This document shows positions 25,342 to 34,236 of a DNA stretch of 64,000 nt, one piece after another. The translations under genes were made by a program, and so were the position numbers. The stretch is taken from contig OZ253536.1 in the NCBI GenBank assembly GCA_965262425.1, positions 1,922,001 through 1,986,000 of the forward strand, in the 5' to 3' direction. Position 1 is the stretch's first letter, and every line of letters starts with the position of its first letter. Under the pieces are notes generated by a model that saw only the letters and a program-made list of their open reading frames with translations, searched no databases and was not told where the DNA came from. Source of the DNA: CAZOZZ01 sp965262425. GTDB taxonomy: Bacteria > Acidobacteriota > Terriglobia > 20CM-2-55-15.

Positions 25342-25797
25342 CTAGTGGTCCCGGTCTTGAGGAACTGGCTCGTGGCGCCAGCTTGCCCGGATCCCGGCCG
25401 ATTCGCCACCGGGAACCCAGATCACGAGCACTCTTGTCGGTCCGCCTTCAGGAGTCTTGTGGACAACCTGATCACCGGCATGAACAAAGCCAGCCATTCC
25501 CGGTTCGAGGATGTGACTCTCGCCATTGACGATGTGCTCCAGGACGCCTTCGACGACGTAGAAAATCTCCAGTGACCCGTGAGCGTGGGAAATAGACTCG
25601 GTCCCGGGCTGGAAAACCATTTCGCCGAGTTCGATGTCTTTGTTGCCGAGGTTCCCCTCATCGAGCAGAACGCGCAGTACCGTGCCGCTCGGCGCGATAT
25701 ACGCATCACCGGGCCTGGCCGACTGCGCCAGGGCCGGAAGGGCGGACAGTATCACTGCTGCCAAAAACAAAACGACGACGGCGGTTCGGTTCACCAC
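25342..25797 (-). CDS. Secreted cupin-domain protein
   Basis: The GTG at 25797 has AAGGAG seven bases upstream. The 151-residue product has a signal peptide (VLFLAAVILSALPALAQ). The cupin box is GTESISHAHGSLEIFYVVEG, with HxH and a later Glu as metal ligands; the second motif is near EPGMAGFVHAGDQVVH. Small mono-cupins bind metals or small molecules. The C-terminus ends ..VPQDRDH with a TAG formed by a CTAGTGGTCCC sequence that matches the IS630 end, so the native end may have been replaced. Confidence 0.75.
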   Translation of the reverse strand: MVNRTAVVVLFLAAVILSALPALAQSARPGDAYIAPSGTVLRVLLDEGNLGNKDIELGEMVFQPGTESISHAHGSLEIFYVVEGVLEHIVNGESHILEPGMAGFVHAGDQVVHKTPEGGPTRVLVIWVPGGESAGIRASWRHEPVPQDRDH

Positions 25798-25976
25798 GGG
25801 CGGACTCCTTCGATTGAGGCGGGTTGACAGGACGAAAGCCAAAGACCTGAAAGGCCAGGTCAGAAAAAATGGGGTTGTGCACCCCGCTTCGGGCATCGCG
25901 GATTCAGGTTATCTGACAAACGGCACAGGGTCAACGCGGGGCGCGCGGTCTGCTCGGTCTCGGACTGTGCTCGGCC

Positions 25977-26957
25977 TCAACAGGCTGGCAGCCGTAGCCG
26001 CGCCCGCAAACCGTTGAGGAGTGATGCGTCCAGCGAGATCGAACCTCCATAAAGCTCGGCAAGATCGCGAACGATCGCAAGGCCAAGTCCCGATCCGGAC
26101 TCTGTTTCGTCGGCACGAACGCCTCGCTGGAGGACAACAGAGCGTTTGGATGGCTCGATGCCGGGACCATCGTCGTCGATGGTGATCGACACGCCACCGT
26201 CCTCGAGCGACGATGCGACCGTGACTCGGGATCCGGCCCATTTGCAGGCATTGTCCAGGAGGTTCCCGAGCATCTCGTCAAGGTCTTCCCGCTGGCACTG
26301 AACCGCGTGCTCCGCCGGCACACTCACCTCGATCTCCAGCTCCCGGTCGACATAAAGGCGACGCAACGTTCGTGAAAGCCCTTCCGCGGATTCCAGAACA
26401 GGGCATCTTGCTCCTCCCGACGCTCCCGAGGCGGCGGCACGTGTCTGTGCCAGGTGATAGTCCACTTGACGCAGCATCCGGTTCACCTGGCGGTTGATTT
26501 CGGCTGCCAGTTCCGGGTGACCCTGTGCGGCGGCCTCCTCTGCCTCCCGGGCCAGGAGCGACAGCGGAGTCTTGAGGCCGTGGGCAAGGTCGCCGGCTTT
26601 GGCCTGCGCCCGTCGCACGGCGTGTTCGCGATGATCCAGGAGCGCGTTCAGGTCATCCACAAGGGGTTGCACTTCGTTGGGATAGCTGCCTTCGACCCGG
26701 GGAGACCGGCCGTCACGGACCGCGGACAAACTTTCGCGCAGATACTTGAAGGGCGAGACGCCGCCCCGCGCGTAGGTCAAGCCCACCACCATCAAGCCCA
26801 CGCCGAAGACCACCAATCCGGCACCGTGTGCCATCTCGGCCAGACCGGGAAAACGGTTCAGAAGCGCGGCCGACACCACATGAGCCACGCCGAGAGCCCC
26901 GAGCGTCCACAGCGCTACGCCGTAGAGCAACCGCAGGCGGAAGGAGGGGCGGCTCAT
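25977..26957 (-). CDS. Sensor histidine kinase (PhoQ-like)
   Basis: 326 residues. Two N-terminal membrane helices (about 10-33 and 46-62) enclose a very short external loop. The H-box is AGDLAHGLKTPL with phospho-acceptor His126, the N-box NLLDNACKWA, and the G-boxes DDDGPGI and GSGLGLAIV. The AHGLKTPL H-box is typical of the PhoQ-type group. It phosphorylates the response regulator encoded upstream, whose stop overlaps this start by four bases (26954-26957). The short sensor region suggests membrane or metal sensing. Confidence 0.87.
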   Translation of the reverse strand: MSRPSFRLRLLYGVALWTLGALGVAHVVSAALLNRFPGLAEMAHGAGLVVFGVGLMVVGLTYARGGVSPFKYLRESLSAVRDGRSPRVEGSYPNEVQPLVDDLNALLDHREHAVRRAQAKAGDLAHGLKTPLSLLAREAEEAAAQGHPELAAEINRQVNRMLRQVDYHLAQTRAAASGASGGARCPVLESAEGLSRTLRRLYVDRELEIEVSVPAEHAVQCQREDLDEMLGNLLDNACKWAGSRVTVASSLEDGGVSITIDDDGPGIEPSKRSVVLQRGVRADETESGSGLGLAIVRDLAELYGGSISLDASLLNGLRARLRLPAC

Positions 26958-27616
26958 TCCTCGGCTCCCACGCGATAGCCCAGTCCCCGAACCGTATCAA
27001 TGATCGAAGATCCCAGCTTCCGGCGCAGTCTGGCGATGAAGACTTCGACGGTGTTCGAATCCCGGTCGAGGTCTTGCGAGTAAATGTGCTCACTCAATTC
27101 ACTCTGGGACACCACCCGTCCGCCCTGATGCATGAGATAGGACAGGACGCGGAATTCGTGGCTGGTCAGTTTCACGGCCACGCCGTCCTGGGTCACTTGT
27201 GCAAGCCTCGGATCGAGCGTCACCCCACCGCAGCGAAACCGGGGATTGGCGTGACCGCTGGCCCTCCGGATCAAGGCGCGGAGCCTGGCGAGCAGTTCTT
27301 CCATCTGAAAAGGCTTGGCCACGTAGTCATCCGCTCCAGCGTCCATCCCCTGAACCGTCTCATGCCAGCTGCCCCGGGCGGTCAACACCAGCACGGGCAC
27401 CGACACGCCAGCCTCACGCCATCGCCCAAGAACCGTCAAGCCGTCGATCTTCGGCAGCCCGAGATCGAGCACGACCGCATCATACTGCTCGGTCTGACCG
27501 AGAAAGTCCGCACGCTCGCCATCGGCGGCGCAGTCCACGGCGTAGCCGGCCTGTTCCAGCGCCCGAACGAGCTGGCCGGACAACTGCATCTCGTCCTCGA
27601 CTACAAGAACCCGCAC
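26954..27616 (-). CDS. OmpR/PhoP-family response regulator
   Basis: 220 residues. Receiver domain: acidic pair EDE at 7-9, phospho-acceptor Asp51, Thr79, Lys101. C-terminal winged helix: VKLTSHEFRVLSYLMHQGGR with recognition helix NTVEVFIARLRRKL and RGLGYRV. It is the first gene of the operon with the histidine kinase. A CTGAACA-N4-CTGAACA site on the far side of the MITE (27827-27844) is a likely target, in front of the gene at 27919. Confidence 0.88.
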   Translation of the reverse strand: MRVLVVEDEMQLSGQLVRALEQAGYAVDCAADGERADFLGQTEQYDAVVLDLGLPKIDGLTVLGRWREAGVSVPVLVLTARGSWHETVQGMDAGADDYVAKPFQMEELLARLRALIRRASGHANPRFRCGGVTLDPRLAQVTQDGVAVKLTSHEFRVLSYLMHQGGRVVSQSELSEHIYSQDLDRDSNTVEVFIARLRRKLGSSIIDTVRGLGYRVGAEE

Positions 27617-27641
27617 CTCGCCCCTCCATCGACAACAGCTT

Positions 27642-27803
27642 AGGAGCCTGCGCGGCAGAAGAGATCTACTGCGAAAGCGGTATAATCGGTCAAGATTTCC
27701 CCGATTTTTCGTTGAATAGAACCACTATTCGCCTCAAAATCGAGAAAATCTGGCCTCGACTCTCCACTTTCTCGCTACGATCCCTTCTGAGGCGCAGGCT
27801 CCT
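27642..27803 (-). mobile_element. 162-bp foldback MITE, copy 2
   Basis: Same length as copy 1 (15924-16085) but inverted, with about 90% identity. It starts TAGGAGCCTGCGCGGCAG and ends GAGGCGCAGGCTCCTA. TA on both sides fits the target duplication of a Tc1/IS630-type transposase. It lies between the response regulator start and the operon at 27919, so it may have separated or altered the shared promoter region. Confidence 0.85.
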
Positions 27804-27826
27804 AGGCCTTTTTATAACCCAGAAAC

Positions 27827-27844
27827 CTGAACACAACCTGAACA
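27827..27844 (+). promoter_or_regulatory. Direct-repeat site, likely OmpR-family operator
   Basis: CTGAACA (27827-27833), four bases, CTGAACA (27838-27844): a perfect 7-mer repeat with an 11-bp period, the layout bound by PhoB/PhoP-type dimers. It lies 75 bases before the start at 27919 and 210 bases from the regulator gene. Related TTCAAAG and GTTCAGC words follow at 27851 and 27860. Confidence 0.5.
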
Positions 27845-27918
27845 AGCCATTCAAAGAACGTTCAGCACGTCCCGTTTAGGATAACTGCATGAACCGAACG
27901 AATCAGAGGAGAGATCAC

Positions 27919-28290
27919 ATGAACAGGAAAATTATCGGAATTACACTGACACTCGCATTCCTGGTGGCCGGATCGGTGTACGCGCAACATCAGGCACACG
28001 GCGTCGCCGGAAACTGGGAAGTGTGGATCCCGGACCACGACCTCACCGCCCACCTCACGCTCGATCAGGAAGGTCATGAGGTTTCGGGTAACTTCCAGAT
28101 CCCGGACCATGGAGACCTCTTCGTAGCCGGAGAGTTCAGTGAAGGCGCCTTGTGGCTTCAGTCGGTCGAGGGCAGCTACATGACCCTGACAATCGAAGGG
28201 CAGGTCGAAGCCGACGGAACCATCATCGGAAAGCTCAGCGGCGACATCGGCGAAATGGGGTGGTCCGCACATCGTGTCGAAGGACAATAG
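27919..28290 (+). CDS. Small secreted beta-rich protein
   Basis: The ATG at 27919 follows GAGGAGAGA. The 123-residue product has a signal peptide (ITLTLAFLVAGSVYAQ). The mature part alternates short strands (GNWEVWIPDHDLTAHLTLDQ, HEVSGNFQIPDHGDLFVAGE), like a small lipocalin-type barrel. It contains several His residues, including an HQAH at the mature N-terminus that could bind metal. It lies three bases before the DUF1552 gene, so the two form an operon, probably under the two-component system. Confidence 0.6.
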   Translation: MNRKIIGITLTLAFLVAGSVYAQHQAHGVAGNWEVWIPDHDLTAHLTLDQEGHEVSGNFQIPDHGDLFVAGEFSEGALWLQSVEGSYMTLTIEGQVEADGTIIGKLSGDIGEMGWSAHRVEGQ

Positions 28291-28293
28291 ATA

Positions 28294-29673
28294 ATGAAGC
28301 GGCCTCTTTCAAGGCGTCACCTGCTTCGGGGATTGGGAGCGAGCTTCGCCCTGCCTCTTCTCGAAGCGATGGCACCATCCGCGTCGTCGGGGCCCCGAGG
28401 GACGGCGAACGGTCCGATGCGCTTGTCGTGTATCGAGATGGTCCACGGTGCCGCGGGAAGTACCGACTACGGTGTTCAGAAGAACATGTGGGCTCCCGGC
28501 GCTGTCGGGAACACGTTCGACCTGTCGCCGACCAGCCTCAGTTCGCTGGAGCCGTTTCGCGAGTACCTGACGATCATCAGCAACACGGACGTCCGAAACG
28601 CCGACACGTTCGAATCGGCCGAATTCGGCGGCGATCACATCCGATCCAGCGCCACGTTTCTGACGCAGGCCCGTCCGAAAAGAACCGACGGGCCTGACGT
28701 GCGCGCCGGGACTTCTCTGGATCAGCTTGTGGCCAGACGGATCGGTCAAGACACATGGATCCCTTCGCTGCAACTGTCGATCGAAAAAGTGAACAAACAG
28801 CAGTCCTCGTTAAACCGGGGATATTCGAACCTGTACCGCGACACGATCAGTTGGGCCAGCCCGACTCGGCCGCTTCCGATGGTCAACGATCCCCGCGCCG
28901 TTTTCGACCGACTGTTTGGAGGCTCCTCCACCCCTCGACAGTGGGCGGCGAATCGGAAAACCGACCTCAGCATCCTGGACTGGATCGTGGATGAGACACG
29001 GCGCCTGGCGCAGGGTCTGGGAGCGTCCGACCAAAGCCGGCTCGATCAATACCTGACCGATATACGGGAGGTCGAGCGTCGCATCCAGAAGATTGAAGCG
29101 TTCAACAAGAGCGGCGAATCCAGGTCTCTGCCCGATGCGCCGGCCGGCGTATCCGACGATTTCGAAGAACATGTGAAGCTGATGTTCGACCTCCAGGTGC
29201 AGGCGTTTGCCGCCGACACGACAAGGGTGGCAGCGCTCAAGCTGGGACTGGATGGTTCGCCGCGCGTGTATCCGGGGAGCGGCGTCAACGAGGGATTTCA
29301 CGCGGCCTCGCATCACTCCCAGCGGGAGGGCAAGATCGAAACGTTCGCCCGGATCAACCGATACCACGTCAGCCACGTGCCCTATTTCCTGGAGAAGTTG
29401 CAGAGCATCCGGGAGGGGGACGGCACCCTTCTCGACAAGACGCTGGTGCTCTACGGATCACCGATGGGAAATTCAAACTTCCACAATCACAAGCGCTGTC
29501 CGCTGTTTCTGGCCGGACGGGCCGGTGACGGTATCAAGGGAAACCTCCATGTGAAGACGCCCGACGGGACGCCCATGGCAAACGCCATGTTGACTGTGCT
29601 TCATAGCTTCGGACTCGGCGACATGGTGAGTTTTGGAGACAGTACGGGAACGCAGGACCTCGCGCGGACCTAG
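28294..29673 (+). CDS. DUF1552 (HXXSHH) protein, Tat-exported
   Basis: 459 residues. The N-terminus LSRRHLLRGLGASFALPLLE is a twin-arginine signal. The family motif HxxSHH is visible as FHAASHHSQ, and the C-terminal VLYGSPMGNSNFHNHKRCPL segment is conserved with the two other DUF1552 proteins in the window. The family is thought to be related to the alkaline-phosphatase-like DUF1501 proteins; no activity is proven. This copy lacks the usual PSD-cytochrome neighbour and instead follows a small secreted protein. Confidence 0.82.
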   Translation: MKRPLSRRHLLRGLGASFALPLLEAMAPSASSGPRGTANGPMRLSCIEMVHGAAGSTDYGVQKNMWAPGAVGNTFDLSPTSLSSLEPFREYLTIISNTDVRNADTFESAEFGGDHIRSSATFLTQARPKRTDGPDVRAGTSLDQLVARRIGQDTWIPSLQLSIEKVNKQQSSLNRGYSNLYRDTISWASPTRPLPMVNDPRAVFDRLFGGSSTPRQWAANRKTDLSILDWIVDETRRLAQGLGASDQSRLDQYLTDIREVERRIQKIEAFNKSGESRSLPDAPAGVSDDFEEHVKLMFDLQVQAFAADTTRVAALKLGLDGSPRVYPGSGVNEGFHAASHHSQREGKIETFARINRYHVSHVPYFLEKLQSIREGDGTLLDKTLVLYGSPMGNSNFHNHKRCPLFLAGRAGDGIKGNLHVKTPDGTPMANAMLTVLHSFGLGDMVSFGDSTGTQDLART

Positions 29674-29758
29674 TGGCAGACGCAGGGAGAAAGAGGAGAG
29701 GTACTTCCGAAATGTCCCGGTGGAGTCAGGCGGGGAGCTCGAACACATCGGTTCGAGT

Positions 29759-29791
29759 ACAGGCGGCGCCGGCACCTCCGGCGCCGCCTGT
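29759..29791. terminator. Strong 14-bp hairpin between convergent genes
   Basis: ACAGGCGGCGCCGG (29759-29772) and CCGGCGCCGCCTGT (29778-29791) are perfect inverted repeats around a 5-base loop. It lies between the stops of the convergent DUF1552 gene (29673) and the creatininase-like gene (29802). There is no U-tract; it is probably a bidirectional terminator or transcript-end stabiliser. Confidence 0.55.
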
Positions 29792-29801
29792 GTCGGTCTG
29801 C

Positions 29802-31589
29802 TTACTGGTCCGACCGGCTTGCGATCCTTTCGCGGATCAGAACCGCCGTGCGCTTGGCGCGCGCGTCGGAAATGGCCTTTGCGAGTTCCAGCGACCTGTT
29901 CAGGTCGGCGATCGAAACACCATTGATCACCGCCTGGCCGGTCTTCACCCTCGCCGCCCATCGAACCGAATCGGGGTCGTCGAGCATCATGTTGAGCGTG
30001 ATGCCCGGGCTGTCGTGCAGGCCGTCCCGTGGCATGTTTTCGGTCACAACACCAAGATCACGCAACACGTTCGGCGTGCCCGGAGGCGCACTGTAGTACT
30101 CGGGAATGAAGATGGCGGCTGCTTCTCCGCCCCACTTCGCGCTGAGCGCCGTGGCGACGTTCTCCATGCCGCTCCGGTTGCCGCCGCTGTCTCCGATGAA
30201 GATGATGTTGTTGAAACCGTGGGCCTGGAGGCTTTCGGCCGTGTCTGTCAGGACCGCCTCAAAAGTCTCCTGGCGAAGGCTCAAGGTGCCGGGGCTGCGC
30301 ATGTGGCCTTGGGGCGGATCGATCCGGCCCTCGGGAACCAGTTCCATGACAGGAGCGCAGATCGCGTTGCCCAGGTCACGGGCGATCGCGTCGCAGTTGG
30401 CCCGCAGCACGTAGTTGTGCTTACCCGTCACCAGCCACGGACCGTTCGGCTCGATGCCGCCCGTCGAAATGATGGCGGTCGTCTTGCCGGCATCCAGGGC
30501 GTCGCGAACGTCCATCCACGTCATTTCTTCCAGCCACACCGTATCGGTCGGCGGTAGCGGGTTCGGCGTATCGGAGCAGTTGTACTCGTTCGCGTCGCAG
30601 TTGCCGCCGCCCATGTCCCGTGGGTTGGGCGCGGGCCGTTCCCTTTGCTGGCCACCACGGGCGCCACGGCCCCCTCTGGCCTGCCGCACCGGAGCGGGCA
30701 ACGTGCCCCTGTTCGCGATTGCCTTGTGGATGGCCGCAACCGTATGGGTCGCACGGAATTCGACGATCTCTCTGGCAAGCTCGAGCGATTTCACACGGTC
30801 AGCGAGGGAGAACCCGTTGATGGTCGCCTTGTCTGCCGCAACGCGCTTCTCATACCGCACCGAACTGGGATCGGTGTAAAACATGTTCAGCGTGATGATG
30901 GGGTCGTCGTGGAGGCCGTCACCTTCTCCGGTTTCCAGCCCCTTGTAGGTCATGAACCGGCTGACACTTCGGTAATCGTAGTATTCCTGCACGTGCGCAA
31001 CGACAGGCGCACCGTTCCACTCCGCGTTCAGCTTTTCCGCGACGGTTCTCTGTCCACCCTGGTTTCCACCGCTGTCGCCGAAGAAGATGATGTTCCGAAA
31101 ACCGTGCATCTTCAGGCTGTGCGCCACATCGGTCAGCAACGCCTCGAAGGTCTCCTGGCGAAGGCTTAAAGTGCCGGGGCTGGTCATGTGGCTGCTGGGT
31201 GGGTCGATCGAACCCTCCGGCACCAGCTTGATGATAGGCGTGCAGATCGCGTCACCGAGCTTGCGCGCGATCGCGTCGCAGTTGGCACGCAACACGTAGT
31301 TGTGCTTGCCGGTCACGAGCCACGGACCGTTCGGCTCCATGCCGCCGGTCGGGATGAGGGCCGTCGTTTTGCCTCCGTTCAAGGCATCCCGGACGTCCAT
31401 CCACGTCATCTCTTCAAGCCACACCGTGTCGGGCGCGGGCAGGGGATTGGGCGTGTCTACGCAGTTGTACACGTTCGCGTCGCAGTCACCGCCGCCCATC
31501 GACCGCGGGTCCGGGGCAGGCCGATCCTGTGCCATCGCCGGCATACCGGCAAGAAGCACTACTACGAGGGCCAGAATTGTCGTTTTCAT
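29802..31589 (-). CDS. Exported double creatininase-domain protein
   Basis: The start is ATG 31589, preceded by CGGAG, and a signal peptide ends PAMAQ. The 595 residues hold two tandem creatininase-family domains of about 260 residues. Both open with a D(C)DAN.YNC.DTPNPLP lead and the WLEEMTWMDVRDAL segment. They are joined by a Gly/Arg linker (RQARGGRGARGGQQRERP). Canonical enzymes use E-Q-H-G, a downstream Asp and NGHGGN as metal ligands. Here both domains have MEPNGPW or IEPNGPW, then GKHNYVLR, and FGDSGGN or IGDSGGN, so the His ligands are replaced by Asn and Ser. SHMTSPGTLSL / GHMRSPGTLSL is retained. An amidohydrolase with altered metal use, or a binding protein, is possible. Confidence 0.75.
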   Translation of the reverse strand: MKTTILALVVVLLAGMPAMAQDRPAPDPRSMGGGDCDANVYNCVDTPNPLPAPDTVWLEEMTWMDVRDALNGGKTTALIPTGGMEPNGPWLVTGKHNYVLRANCDAIARKLGDAICTPIIKLVPEGSIDPPSSHMTSPGTLSLRQETFEALLTDVAHSLKMHGFRNIIFFGDSGGNQGGQRTVAEKLNAEWNGAPVVAHVQEYYDYRSVSRFMTYKGLETGEGDGLHDDPIITLNMFYTDPSSVRYEKRVAADKATINGFSLADRVKSLELAREIVEFRATHTVAAIHKAIANRGTLPAPVRQARGGRGARGGQQRERPAPNPRDMGGGNCDANEYNCSDTPNPLPPTDTVWLEEMTWMDVRDALDAGKTTAIISTGGIEPNGPWLVTGKHNYVLRANCDAIARDLGNAICAPVMELVPEGRIDPPQGHMRSPGTLSLRQETFEAVLTDTAESLQAHGFNNIIFIGDSGGNRSGMENVATALSAKWGGEAAAIFIPEYYSAPPGTPNVLRDLGVVTENMPRDGLHDSPGITLNMMLDDPDSVRWAARVKTGQAVINGVSIADLNRSLELAKAISDARAKRTAVLIRERIASRSDQ

Positions 31590-31947
31590 ATTCATCTCCG
31601 AGAGGCGAGCGTTTGACCGAAGCTTCTTCCTAGCCACTCGGCGCGCTCAGGGGTTGATCCCAATTTGATAAAGAACGCCTCACCTCGGCCGGATGAGACG
31701 GCGTTCGGCAAGAGAGCTCTTAACCTCACGATTGCAGCAAAAGGTTCCATTTTGTGCCGCAGTGTGTCTTCGCTGGGGATTGTACTGTTCCAGCCTCGAT
31801 GAGGCATAGGAAAAATGCAAGGCGTTTTCGCTAAAAGCATTCGAGTTTGATTGCGTCTATCCGGCTCGTTTTATAGACTTCTCAAGGCTTTTCCCCTTCG
31901 ACCCCGTGTAAACGGAGAGTCGATTCCGAATCGGGAGGCGATGGACC
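31590..31947. other. Divergent promoter region, nothing else seen
   Basis: This 358-base gap separates the divergent creatininase-like and multicopper oxidase genes and must hold promoters for both. No repeat, RNA gene or convincing small ORF was found. A minus-strand frame at 31592-31840 lacks any family resemblance. Confidence 0.4.
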
Positions 31948-34236
31948 TTGAGGTCATGGCGTTCAATCAGTGTCTATGTGCGGATGGGGTGGGTCATCGG
32001 CGGGGCCGTGACCGTAGCGTTCGCTGCGCTTGCTCTAGGAACGGAGCCTCGGAGCGCGCAGGTGGCCGGCGTATCGGGACTCTGCGCCGATCGGGCCATT
32101 ACGAACACTTCAAACGTCGCGGCATCAGACGCCAATCCGCTCGACAGGCCGGCCTCGGACCTCTACTGTGTGGATCTGCTCTCGACAGCCCTGGGCGGTG
32201 AGGCGCGGGGCGTCGTGGAAATGGGACGCGTCGCCACACCCTTTGGTGTAGCGGTCACGCCGGAGGGACACCATCAATACGCCCTGACGGCCTGGATCGA
32301 AGACCTGCCCCCGCCGGCGTCGCTCGGTCCGTTCAACGCGTACGTGGCCTGGGCCACCACGCCGGTCTTCGACCAGATCACGAAGCTCGGCGAGGTGACC
32401 AACGGAACCAATGTGCTCGGCCAAGTCGCGCTCAACAAGTTCCTGATCATGGTCAGTGCCGAGGCGTCCGCCGACGTTCGAGGGCGCGAGGGCCGGCTGG
32501 TCCTGCGGGGCCGTTCTCCCTCCAGCCTGATGGAAGCGCACGACATGCTGGCACAGGCGCCTTCGGCCGCCCAGGCACCGCCCATGTCGAGTGATCCAGG
32601 GATGGAGGGGAACAACTGGATGATGCCGCCCGTTTATCCGGGCGTCCGCATGCTTCCAGGGCTCATGGGACTTTCGCCCCGGCCTTCTCCGCTCGTTCCC
32701 GCACCCATTGATGCTGGCGATCCGCCCACCGTCATGCCCCAGGAACTTGTCGAGCTTCCCGATGGAGGTACGCTGGATCTCGAAGCCGGATTCGTTCGAC
32801 GCGAACTCCGGGGCCGGGACGTGGTCATGATGGCGTTCAACCGCCAGCATCCCGGCCCACTCATCAAGGTACGCGAGAAGTCCACGATCTTCGTGAACTT
32901 CACGAATCGGACGTCGCTGCCGACCGCGGTCCACTGGCACGGCGTGCGGCTGGACAACCGTTTCGACGGGGTTCCCGGCGTCACGCAGGATCCCGTTCAG
33001 CCCGGCGAAACTTTTCAATACCGGATTTTCTTTCGCGACGGCGGTATCTACTGGTACCACCCGCATCACCGGGAGGATGTCGGGCAGGAGATGGGGTTGT
33101 ACGGCAACATGCTGGTCGACCCGATTCCCGACGACTACTACAACAGCGTGAACCGCGAAGAGGTCCTGATGCTCGACGACATCCTGTTGTCGGAAAACGG
33201 CCTCGTGCCTTTTGGGGACGAGTCGGCCAACTATATGTTGATGGGCCGCTTCGGCAACCTGATGCTGGTCAACGGCGAGCCCGAATTCGAACTCGACGTC
33301 GATCGCGGCGAGGTGGTCCGTTTCTTTCTGACCAACGTCTCGAACACGCGTACGTTCAACGTGTCGTTTCGGCGGTCGGAACCGGAAGAGACGTCCGATG
33401 ATGATGTAGTCGATCCGGACAGGATCTTGTCCATGAAGGTGGTGGGTTCGGACGTCGGTCGCTTCGAGCACGAGGTGATCGTGACCAACGCGGTGATCGC
33501 CACGGCGGAACGTTACGTGTTGGAGGTCCGGTTCCCGGAACCGGGACGGTACAGCCTGGTCAACCACGTCCAGGGCATCAACCACCGCCGGGGCGTCTTC
33601 CTGCCCGAAATCACCCTTCTCGGCAGCATCAGGGTCTCGGAACGGGATGCCGAGCCCGACTACTCCGACACTTTCAGGACCGTGCGCGAACACGAAGACG
33701 TCGTCCGCGAGATCGACACCTACCGCCCGCTGTTCGATAAAGCCGTGGATCGCGAGCTGATACTGACTCTCGAAGTGAGCGATCTGCCGGCTCCGGTCGA
33801 GCAGTCCATGCTCTACGACTGGATCTATTTCAACCCGGTCGAATGGACCGGAACGATGCCCATGATGAACTGGGCATCGAGTGGTACGGAGGTCGGGTGG
33901 ATCCTGCGTGATCCGGCTACGGGTCTGGAGAACATGGATATTGACTGGAGCTTTCGTGTGGGCGACGTCGTCAAAATACGGATCGTCAACGATCGGGGTT
34001 CGTTCCATGCGATGCAGCATCCGCTCCACATCCACGGACAACGCTTCCTGGTCCTCGAACAGGATGGCGTTCAAAACGACAACCTGGTTTGGAAGGACAC
34101 CGTTCTGCTGCCCACCGGGTCGACAACCGACATCCTGCTCGAGTTGTCGAACCCCGGGCGGTGGATGGTTCACTGCCATATCGCAGAACACCTTGAATCT
34201 GGAATGAAATTCGTGATGGAGGTCGAAGGACAATGA
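31948..34236 (+). CDS. Multicopper oxidase with N-terminal extension
   Basis: The TTG at 31948 has GGGAGG nine bases upstream; an ATG at 31984 is the alternative. The product has 762 residues. A signal-like segment is followed by about 250 residues without cupredoxin motifs, with a Met/Pro-rich stretch (PPMSSDPGMEGNNWMMPPVY) that could bind copper. The oxidase follows, with all copper ligands: HWHG (His329, 331), YHPH (371, 373), HPLHIHG (691, 694, 696) and HCHIAEHLESGM (His742, Cys743, His744, His748, Met753). Substrate may be phenols, Cu(I) or another metal. Its stop overlaps the amidohydrolase start. Confidence 0.88.
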   Translation: MRSWRSISVYVRMGWVIGGAVTVAFAALALGTEPRSAQVAGVSGLCADRAITNTSNVAASDANPLDRPASDLYCVDLLSTALGGEARGVVEMGRVATPFGVAVTPEGHHQYALTAWIEDLPPPASLGPFNAYVAWATTPVFDQITKLGEVTNGTNVLGQVALNKFLIMVSAEASADVRGREGRLVLRGRSPSSLMEAHDMLAQAPSAAQAPPMSSDPGMEGNNWMMPPVYPGVRMLPGLMGLSPRPSPLVPAPIDAGDPPTVMPQELVELPDGGTLDLEAGFVRRELRGRDVVMMAFNRQHPGPLIKVREKSTIFVNFTNRTSLPTAVHWHGVRLDNRFDGVPGVTQDPVQPGETFQYRIFFRDGGIYWYHPHHREDVGQEMGLYGNMLVDPIPDDYYNSVNREEVLMLDDILLSENGLVPFGDESANYMLMGRFGNLMLVNGEPEFELDVDRGEVVRFFLTNVSNTRTFNVSFRRSEPEETSDDDVVDPDRILSMKVVGSDVGRFEHEVIVTNAVIATAERYVLEVRFPEPGRYSLVNHVQGINHRRGVFLPEITLLGSIRVSERDAEPDYSDTFRTVREHEDVVREIDTYRPLFDKAVDRELILTLEVSDLPAPVEQSMLYDWIYFNPVEWTGTMPMMNWASSGTEVGWILRDPATGLENMDIDWSFRVGDVVKIRIVNDRGSFHAMQHPLHIHGQRFLVLEQDGVQNDNLVWKDTVLLPTGSTTDILLELSNPGRWMVHCHIAEHLESGMKFVMEVEGQ

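Noticed and set aside
32125..34233. A 702-residue minus-strand frame opposite the multicopper oxidase
   Set aside because: It mirrors the oxidase codons of a GC-rich gene, is His/Val/Asp rich without family motifs, and the oxidase ligands on the plus strand are complete.
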